Below are positions 55,226 through 64,000 of a DNA stretch of 64,000 bases, piece by piece. The stretch's first letter is position 1. Each line of letters opens with the position of its first letter. The position numbers and the translations under genes are program-made. The stretch comes from Cymbidium sinense (lineage: Eukaryota; Streptophyta; Magnoliopsida; Asparagales; Orchidaceae). The stretch spans positions 59,618,266-59,682,265 of the forward strand of contig CM038222.1 in assembly GCA_021442155.1 (NCBI GenBank). The letters run 5' to 3'. The notes under the pieces were generated by a model. The model was not told the DNA's origin. It made no database searches and was given only the letters and a program-made list of their open reading frames with translations.

Positions 55226-58224
55226 GGTGTTTATTTTTGGTTTATGTGTATGTGTGTGTATATGGGAGGGGGACACCATGTAGATCTGAGATTGTACTTA
55301 TTGAGGTGATCGGGTATGACATAAAGGAATAATGCACTATCTTGAAAGATATAAATCATTATCCTATGATGAACCTAATCACCTAATAAGGACTCCTAAG
55401 GCATGATGGGTCTACGAATGTACTAGAGATTTTTCTCCTATTTTACATTGATGAATAAAGTAAGGTTTAAACCAAGTTCTCAAGTTCCATATGGGGGCAA
55501 GTCTCCATAGTTAATTACATCATAAGGAAGATGAATTTCTTAGGAATACTCTTGATTAAAGTAGATAATTATTGTCTCCAAAGAATTCAAAGATAGGACT
55601 ATCAATAAATTGACTATATTTAAAAGATCAAATGGGATAAATCGAAAGGAGAGATTTATTATTAAAAATAAAAAAAATGAGTAGGGGATGCTCATGATAC
55701 TAGAAAGCATAGTGAGCATCCTAAATTATCCTATGGTTAGACTTTATATATTTGAAATTGAGGATAATTATATATATTTGAGTTAAAATTTTATTAAAAA
55801 TCTAGGACTTATAATTTCACAATACAAGATTGTGGAAATGCCTGAGAGGTGAGGATTTATGCTTCTAGCCTCAAAGGGAAACTCCAAACTCAGATCTTAA
55901 ATCTGGGAGCTTCAACGAAAGCCAAAACATGACCTAAATCTAAGGCGAAAGTGGGTATATTGTTTACCTCCATAAGAGAGAGTAAACCACCTGACTGTTG
56001 GACTTATAACCGCTTGAAGTGGTAGCCAGCTAACTCCTCCTATGATTTAAAATCATGTAGGCAAGTCTTATACTTTTGCAAGATGGCTAAGTTGTTATTA
56101 TTTAGCAAAGAAACTAAAGTCCTTAAACCCACTTCCTAAGAGACTAGAGCATGAGTGGTATGAATAATGACTTAGTATAATGCAAATCTTATCAAATTTT
56201 ATTTGATTTTTTGACTCTTTATTTTAACATAGGCTATAGGATTTTTATATGCCTAAATGCATGGTGAAGTTGATTTTGGGCTAAATCAAAAGGAAAGAGG
56301 TATTTTTTTATCATAGGCTCTTAAAGGTTAAGCCCATTTCTATCTAGCAAGATGGAAGCCCTCTCTTAACAATAATGAAACAAAATGATATGCATGATAT
56401 TAAGCATATAACATCCAGCTAAGAGATTACTAAATATTTTATTATTTTGATTTATTGCCTATACTTTATATGAGGTTATGAGTTATTTTAAAAGTTTAGT
56501 TATGAGTTGTTAATGGGGCAGAAAATTTATTTTTATCCTAAGAGCCTAATCGCATCCAGGTCGTACAACAATCTCCAATCATAAATAAATTATGAAGAGA
56601 TATGCTTTTTCTAATGCACAAGCCACCATACAACCCGAAAAGAAAAGTGGGTAGCTGAGCTCTACCCTTATATAACCCGAATTATAAAAGAATAATTATA
56701 AATTACAAAATGTTAAGTGTTATGGGGGATCTTCAAGTCTTTAAAGCTCCTTCCTTCCTTCATTTCCTTCTTCCAATTGGTTGGGCAAGCTCCATAGGAT
56801 CACATGGTACATAAGACTTGGTCTTGTAGCCAATGTTTATCCTAAGCCCCCATAACACTAATCTTAATTCTTAATATAAAATTACATTAAAAATAAGAAA
56901 AAATAAATCTAACTGCACCTGCAAAATAAATATTAGCTAAACACACCATACAACCCAAGCAGTTATATGAGTAATTTGGACTTAGTAACTCGCACATGGG
57001 TAACCAAGCCCACCTATCCTAATTTGGGTTATGCTTATGGGTATAAGCAACCTACACAACAAAAGTATTTATATTTTTATTACAACGACCTATTAAGCAG
57101 AACTCCTTGCATAAAACATGATTAGGCTAATATCGACCTAACATCCAGTATACGAGGCATACATCCTAACATCCAGTCTAAAATGATACAACAAAAAATC
57201 AAACATATATCAAACCATGCACTATCCTAACATAAAGCTAGAAGTGGTGACTTAATCAAATGTGTGTGTTAAGGTTTGTGTGGTATGTCCTAGCTTGACT
57301 TTAGAGTTAAAATTTTCTAAGCATGAAAGACATTTAATTACAAGGGGTGATTTCACTTTAAATGGTTTAATTAATTTATAAATTTTACTTAATATCTTAT
57401 TTTGTTTCATTTAACTTGCACAAAATAACTAAGTGTTATGAAGAGAAAGAAAGGGAGGATCACTCTCTTTTATCCCTACCTTAAGCCACATCTAAAGTAA
57501 ATTAATTAATCAATTCTCTTTAGTGAATGACTTATTATATGTTTTAATTAGTCCTAAGTTTAGGCTTACTTTAAGTAAACTCATTCAATAAAAAAGACAT
57601 CCTAAGATTAATTAGAATGAATTACTATCACATAACACATATTTATTCATTTTATTCCATCTTGTGTATCATGCATATGATTAAATCCTAAACATAGCTA
57701 TACATGCAATTTGCATCTTAACATACTTAAATGATGAATGTGAGTAAATGTGTTTGAAATTAATATTTCATTTGATTGAATGATTTTGTCATATTAATTT
57801 AAAACTCTATCTAGATTCTTATGCAAAAGCATAAGAAAAGAACCTTAAATAATATGACTAATCAACTCAATCAAATAAATAAAGTATGAATGCATATCTT
57901 TTTAATAGAAAAAGAGGGTTCTCATTCATTAACTAAGTACACATTCATATGTATAAAACTTTTAAGTGAGTATGTCGCCATTGTTCTACACCAAGGGTGT
58001 AAAGTATAATACTACTTAGGACTACTTAAAGCCTCGCAGTCCCGGGATGTCCATACTAATATACCACTTTTTTAATATACATATGGATGTATAGAAAACT
58101 ATAAGAATAGGAAAACCCATGCAAAAATTATATTTGATTTTTTTTATTTATGATTCTTATTCATTTGTCATATTATATATACATATGTATAAGAGTTTTA
58201 AGTATGTACGATGCCATTATTCTT
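55226..58224. repeat. ~3-kb tandem repeat, unit B (3.0 kb)
   Basis: Same landmarks at 55,271, 55,997 and ~56,977, then an additional 3' part with 'CTACACCAAGGGTGTAAAG' (~57,988) and 'AAGCCTCGCAGTCCCGGGAT' (58,030). Non-coding throughout; many stops on both strands. Confidence 0.8.
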
Positions 58225-58600
58225 GTGGTATTTATTTTTGGGATGTGGGACACCACACAGATCTTAGGGGATACTTATTGAAGTGATCAAGTATGATATT
58301 AAGGAATGATGTACTATTCAAAGATAGAAATCACCATCCTATAATGGACCTGATAACCTAATAAGGATTCCTAAGACATGATGGATGTTCGAATGTACCC
58401 GAGATCTTTCCCCTACTTTACATGGAAAAATAAAGTAAGGTTTATTTTAAGCTTGGTTTGTTAAGTTCCCTATGGAGGCCCTCCCTTCCATAGTTAATTA
58501 CATCATAAGGAACATAATTCCTCAAGAACACTGTCGATTAAAGTAGATGTGGTGAATTTTTATCTTCATTTATCTTGAAAATAAATGAAAAAAATATGCT
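58225..58600. repeat. Partial unit (first ~370 bp of the ~3-kb repeat)
   Basis: 'GGGACACCACACAGATCTTA' at 58,245 followed by the unit's first ~330 bp up to 'CTCAAGAACACTGTCGATTA', then a restart of the unit at ~58,600. Confidence 0.75.
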
Positions 58601-61500
58601 TGTTAAGCACCACGTAAATCCCCAGATGTTCTTATTAGGGTGATCGGTTGTAACATTGAGGAATGATGTACTATCTCAAAAGACATAAATCACCATTCTA
58701 CAATGGACCTAATCACTTAATAAGAACTCATAAGGATAATGAGTCTTCAAATATACCAAAGATTCTTCCCCTACTTTACATGAAAAAGTAAAGTAGGGTT
58801 TATTTTAAATCGGGTTCATTAAGTTTCCTATGGAGGTAAACCCCCATATTTATTATATCTTAAAGAATGAGATTCCATAAGAATACTCTCGATTAAGTAA
58901 ATGATCGTTGTCTCCAAAGATTTCAAAGATATGACTATCAATCAATTGGTTATTTTTGGAAGATCAAATGAGATTGATCAAAAGAAGGGAGTTATTATCA
59001 AAACCAAAGAGAGATAAGTAGGGAGATACTCATGATGCTAGGAAACCTAGTAAGCATCCCAAGCTATCTTATGGTTGGACTTTACATTTTTAAATTTGAG
59101 AAGAATTATATGTTTGAGTTAAATTTTTATTAGAAGTCTAAGACTTACAATTCCATGATGTAAGATCATGAAATGCCTAAGAGGGGAAGAGTTATGCTTA
59201 TAGCCTGCAAAGGGAAACAACAACCTTGGATCTTGAATCTGGGGAGCTTTGGCGAGGGCTAAAGTATAACCTAAATATAAGGCAAAAATAGGCATATGGT
59301 TTACGTCCATAAGAGAGAATAAATCACCCAACTGTTGGACTTACAACCGCTTGGGGGTGGCCGCCAACTAACTCATCCAATGATTTTAAATACATGTAGG
59401 CAAGTCTTATGCTTATGCAAGATAGCTAGCCTATTGTTTATTTAAAAAGAAGACTAAGCACTTAAATTCACTCCTTGAGAGACTAGATCATGCAGGGAAT
59501 GAACTCATGACTTAATCTAATGCAAATTATGTTAAGTTTATTTTCATTTTTGGACAATTAATTTGACACAGGCTATGGGATTCATATGGCTAATGCATGA
59601 GAAATTAGTTATGGCCCAAAATAAGTAAGAAGGAGGTGTATTTCCACTATGGCTCTCAAAGGTCAGGCCATGTTCTCTGGCAAAGGTGGAAGCCCTCCAT
59701 TAACAAGAGTGAATTAAGATAATTTTATGCATGATATGAAACATACAACATCCAGCTAAGGGGTTGCTAAATCATTTATTATCTTGATTTATGTCCTAGG
59801 CTTTAGGTGAGGTTATGAATTATTTAATTTTAATTTTGAGTTGATTAATTGGATATAAAATTTATTTTTTTCCTAGGAGCCTAATTGCATCCAGGCCATT
59901 CATCAATCAATGAAGAAATCAAAAAAATCATGTCATCTTAATGCACAAGCTAAACAAACATCAAATAATTTTATAAAGCTAGTACAAAAGAATAAAAGGC
60001 CTTTATGGTTGGGCTCCATCACACAAACCCAAAATAAAATATGATTAGCTGAGCTCTACCCTTATTACAACCCAAATTATAAATGAATAATTACAACTTA
60101 GAAGAAATTTATGTTATGGGGGTCTTCATTCTTCTTTCTACATGTTTGATTTGCTTCTTTCCTTTCTTTGTTTTGGTTAGGTTGGAACATGGTTGCTCCA
60201 AAGGCTTCACATGGTACATAAGACTTAGTTTTATGACCAATGTTCATCCTAATCTCCCATAACATTAATTCCAAATCTTAATTGCAAAATTACTTAAAAA
60301 TGAAAAAATAAATCTAACTAAAACCTACAAAATAGAGATTAGCTAAACACACCACACATCCCAAGTAGTTATATGAATAAATTATACTTAGCACCCCATA
60401 CATTAGTAACCAAAGTCCACCTTGGATCATGCTTAGGGGTATAAGTAACCTGCACAGCAAAACCATTTATATTTTTATTATAACACCCCTTAAGCACAAT
60501 CCTCTGTAGAAAATATGATTAAGTTAAGATCGCCCTACCATCCAGTATAAGCACATACACCCTAATATTTAGTCTAAAAATACTACATCACAAAATAAAA
60601 TCAGGCATCAAACTATGCACCGCCCTAACATAGAGTTATAAATAGTGACTTAACATAATGTGTGTGTCATTTAAGTCTTGTGTGGCATGTCTTATCTAGG
60701 CTTTAAGGTTGAAGTTTTCTAAGTGTGAGAGATTCAATTTAGAAGGGTGGTTTCACTTTAAATGGTTTAGTTAATTTATCAATTTTATTTGATGATTTGG
60801 TTTGGTTTGAATGAAACCTACATTTAATTATTAAGTGTTGTGAAGAGAAGAAAAAAGAAGAGAACTTCTATTTCATCCCCACCTTAAGTAATTTTTAAGG
60901 TAAATTAATTAGTGAGTTTTCTTTAGTGAATATTTTATTATGTGTTTTAATTATTCCTAAGTTTAGATTTGCTCTAAATAAACCTATTCAATAAGAAAGA
61001 CATCTTTGGATTAATTAAGGTGAATTACTATCACATAACACACAACCCTTTATTTCTTTTCAACATGTATACCATGCATATGAATGATTATAAGAATAGC
61101 TATACATGCAATGCAAATACTTTGGCACACTTTGATGATGAATGCAAAGAGATGTTGTTTAGAAAAATTTTAAATATTTCATGAATGCATGATTTTGTTT
61201 AAGTAGAAAAGAGGGACTCTTTTATCCATTAATCAAATGCACATTTACATGTATGAAAGACATAAGTGAGTATGTCGCCATTATTTTCTACACCATGGGT
61301 GTAAGGTACAAGTTTACTTGGGGCTACTTAAAGCCTCGTAACCTTGGGATGTACAGACTAATATACCACTTTTCTTAAATGCATGTGCATGTACAAAAAA
61401 AATAAAAGCAAATGAAAGAAGAGTCATGCAAAAGATTTGTGTGTTTGATTTGGTTATGCAATTTACATATGTACATGTGAAGATCCTTCTTAAGTCATAA
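58601..61500. repeat. ~3-kb tandem repeat, unit C (2.9 kb)
   Basis: Landmarks at 58,605, 59,333, ~60,385 and 61,290 ('CTACACCATGGGTGTAAGG', then 'AAGCCTCGTAACCTTGGGAT'). The last unit before the less repetitive right edge. The 70-codon minus frame at 59,119-59,331 is not conserved in A or B. Confidence 0.8.
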
Positions 61501-64000
61501 CATAGAAGTGGATAAGAATGTATTTAAGCAAGTATTATGTTCTTTTCAAATGAACTATACACTTTGCAAATCCTATCCAACTCCATGTTAAGAGAAAAGA
61601 AAGAAAGCAACACCAAATACACATCCTATACTTATAATCATATGCAAGCTCATAAGTATTTATAAGTAGCATACCTTCATTTATAATCTTTGATTTATGA
61701 ATTTTAAAAATAGTTTTTTGATTTAATAATGATAATAGCCACTCATATTCTTACTTTAACCAAAACATGCAATTTGACATAAAAAAATATTTTATTTATT
61801 TATTTTTCAAAAGACATGAATGCATGATTTCATATGACAAACAACATTTAGCATGCTTGGAAAGAAATAAAGTGATGTAAGCATGTAACTTCATTCACCC
61901 TAATTAATTCATAAGGACAATCCTATAAGATAAGATTATTCAAAGTGAATCAAAATTATTTAAATTGATTTTTATTTTTGAATTTGATTTGACTTAAGAG
62001 GTGTGAAAAGAGTTTGCTGGTCCTAACACATTTCCCCCATGTGTGAGTTAGTTTAGTTTAATTTTAGAAACATTAGATTGATTTTATGTTTTATTTAGGT
62101 TAAGGTGTAAATTAAATCCATTAATTGTCCCTTTCATACACCACTTTAACATAATTAACCCAACAATTATGAGCCAACATATGATATGCAACCAGACGAA
62201 ATTTAAATTAGCAATGCTCCTAAGAAAGAAAGGGGCCTAATGTAATTGACTCTTAATGATTGATTAATTAAGCTAAAGGGTTTAATTAAGTACTTTCATA
62301 AGCATCCCACATATGTGAGTTAGATATAATTTCCTTAAGCTTACCTTAGGCTTTTGAACACCTAAGGATCTACCCAAGATTAAGAGATTGATTAAGTTCA
62401 GATTGATTTTGAAAGTTTGATTAAGCTAATTAGGTAAATCATTAGTGTATTAATCATTAATTATGTTTGGATTAAGAAAGAAGGGGAGTTTAGAGAATAA
62501 CTTAGGGAAAATACCTCAAACCCATTCCATAAATCTTCTCTTTACTTAAATAATATTTAATTATCTCAATTAAGTGATTAAACCACTATTCACATGCTTA
62601 ATTGCTCTTAATTTCATTAAGGGATAATTAGGGATTCATTAATTGATTTCCCTAATTAACTCATTAATAAATTCCAAGAAACTTGGGAGAGGTAGAACTC
62701 ATCCCCCTAAACATGTCTGAGAATCTTGGAATTAACTAATTAAGTAATCAAAGAGTAACTAGGGTTATTAGATTTTCAATTAAATCCTAATTATGGAAAA
62801 TCCACTATTCAAAATTAATTATAAATAATTTTATTTGATTCCCCTCTGAATTATCTTTAAAATGAACTGAAGTCTATGATTAAAGGGTAATTAAATTGCC
62901 CTAATTAATTAACTAATCCCGTCAACATCACGTGGGCTGCTGATGCGATGTACGCTTTCCATGTTGCATGTCGAGATTGGTTATTTAAGTTATCAAATCG
63001 GCTGCCGCATCAGCCGGTGGCGCTACACTCTTTCCATTGGTTTATTCGATCAAGGATCGGACGGTCGGGATTAAACCAACAGTTATAAAGGGATTAAATC
63101 AATGGGTCTATGTGGATTAATCAGGACCGACCATCCAAAACATGTAGGATGGATGGTCCATGATTTATCCCTGCCTTTGCTTGCGGGAGACGGAGACCGT
63201 CCGTCCTCCATGGCTTGATCTGAGCTCACTTGAGCTTGGATAATGTTGGGATTCAACCCACACCATCTAGAAGCATAGAAAAGAAGATCTAATGGTGGAA
63301 TTTTAATGGGATTATAATTCCCTTCACAAAGGATCAAGTATTTTTTAATGGGAGCTGGGTTTTGAGTGATACCTCACCGGAGGTTATTACCGGTGCTTCC
63401 AATAGTGGAGGTAGCTTCGTCTAGTAGAGGTGAAGCTCTATTGAAGGTTTCAAGCTTTAAGATGAAGTGGATCTTCTAATTGACCAAAACTTGCTTCAAT
63501 AGCTTGCGGGTTTGGTCTAGGTCTCCCTTCCCATGGCTTGGATGCTTGGAAAACACCTTGGGTGAGCTCGACTTGCCTCCTTGATGGTGCTTGCAAAGTG
63601 AATTGGACTTTAGTTGAGAATTGAGTGAGTTTCCTCACCTCCTATTTTGAAGAAAACCAAGAAGGAGACGTTCAAATGAGCTTGGGAATGCTTCGAAAAC
63701 TTGGAGAAGTTTTCCTTTGATCCTTTGAGCTCAATCGAATGAAAGAGAGATGGTTTGAGTGGAAATGAAGGGGAGTATATCTCCCCCACTTGGATTAGAT
63801 GACCGAAGCTTGCTTTGCTATTTTGATCAAATTGAGGTTATTGAATGGGTTATTTTGGTTGTTAGGAGTGCCATGTGCTTCGGTTTTGGCAGAGGAGTGG
63901 AAGTGTGGAGGTGCACATGTGTTAAATGAGTGTGTGAGGTGATCCATGTGGAGAATTTTGAGTGAAGTGGTTGGTTTGGCCTTGGGTTAGGTCATGGCTG
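61501..64000. other. Right-edge sequence, possibly LTR or leader of the repeat-forming retroelement
   Basis: 61.5-62.9 kb is AT-rich with many TTAATTA words. From ~62,940 the base composition rises ('CACGTGGGCTGCTGATGCGA' and 'GATCGGACGGTCGGGATTA'). 63,740-63,810 on the minus strand has an ATAC/CT-rich stretch resembling a promoter-leader. The short minus frames at 63,083-63,337 and 63,450-63,638 lack family likeness. No gene called. Confidence 0.4.

Noticed and set aside
63083..63638. Two short minus-strand frames at the right edge as a gene
   Set aside because: No conserved motif, no joined frame and no start context. The region is adjacent to repeats and better explained as retroelement non-coding sequence.

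Overview
This is AT-rich plant nuclear DNA: one host gene with very long introns, embedded in nested and tandemly rearranged transposable elements. Evidence for a flowering plant: GT-AG spliced exons of a plant-specific protein family (TIGR01589), Ty3/gypsy elements of the Tat type, RTE-type LINE tails, Tourist-like MITEs, and interstitial CCCTAAA repeats. A monocot seems plausible, but the sequence does not settle it.

Left block (1-20,958): at least three copies of one Tat-like LTR retrotransposon family. The window opens in the 3' end of one copy (1-1121). A 5'-shortened second LTR (1122-1920) follows head to tail and starts a long decayed element with gag, protease, RT, RNase H and integrase in order, a 3' region with short tandem repeats, an antisense extra ORF, a polypurine tract and a 3' LTR ending at 10,900. 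A second element (15,912-20,958) has both LTRs and a 5-bp target duplication (ATGCT). Its coding region is gone; it carries about 14 copies of a ~75-bp repeat present only three times in the first element.

Between and beyond the elements (10,901-24,605) lies a segment present in two long copies and one partial copy. It contains PIF/Harbinger-type and palindromic MITEs and (AT)n runs. Copy 1 has gained degenerate CCTAAA/CCCTAAA arrays joined to two decayed 3' fragments of a glycine-rich RNA-binding protein gene. The partial third copy preserves the empty insertion site of the second element.

Centre (about 26,050-51,645, minus strand): one gene for a ~319-residue TIGR01589 protein of unknown function. 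It has a TATA box, a non-coding first exon, six coding exons and introns of up to 7.8 kb. The introns hold RTE LINE 3' ends (33.9-35.9 kb), a MITE with TAA duplications (43.4 kb), a pair of copia-like LTRs around an unidentified 141-codon reading frame (47.4-49.4 kb), a SINE-like tRNA-related piece, and simple repeats.

Right block (51.7-64.0 kb): no gene seen. From 53.0 to about 61.5 kb a non-coding ~3-kb sequence is repeated (2.2 kb, 3.0 kb, a 0.37-kb partial and 2.9 kb), followed by less AT-rich DNA of possible retroelement origin. All identifications come from reading the sequence; no database search was possible.
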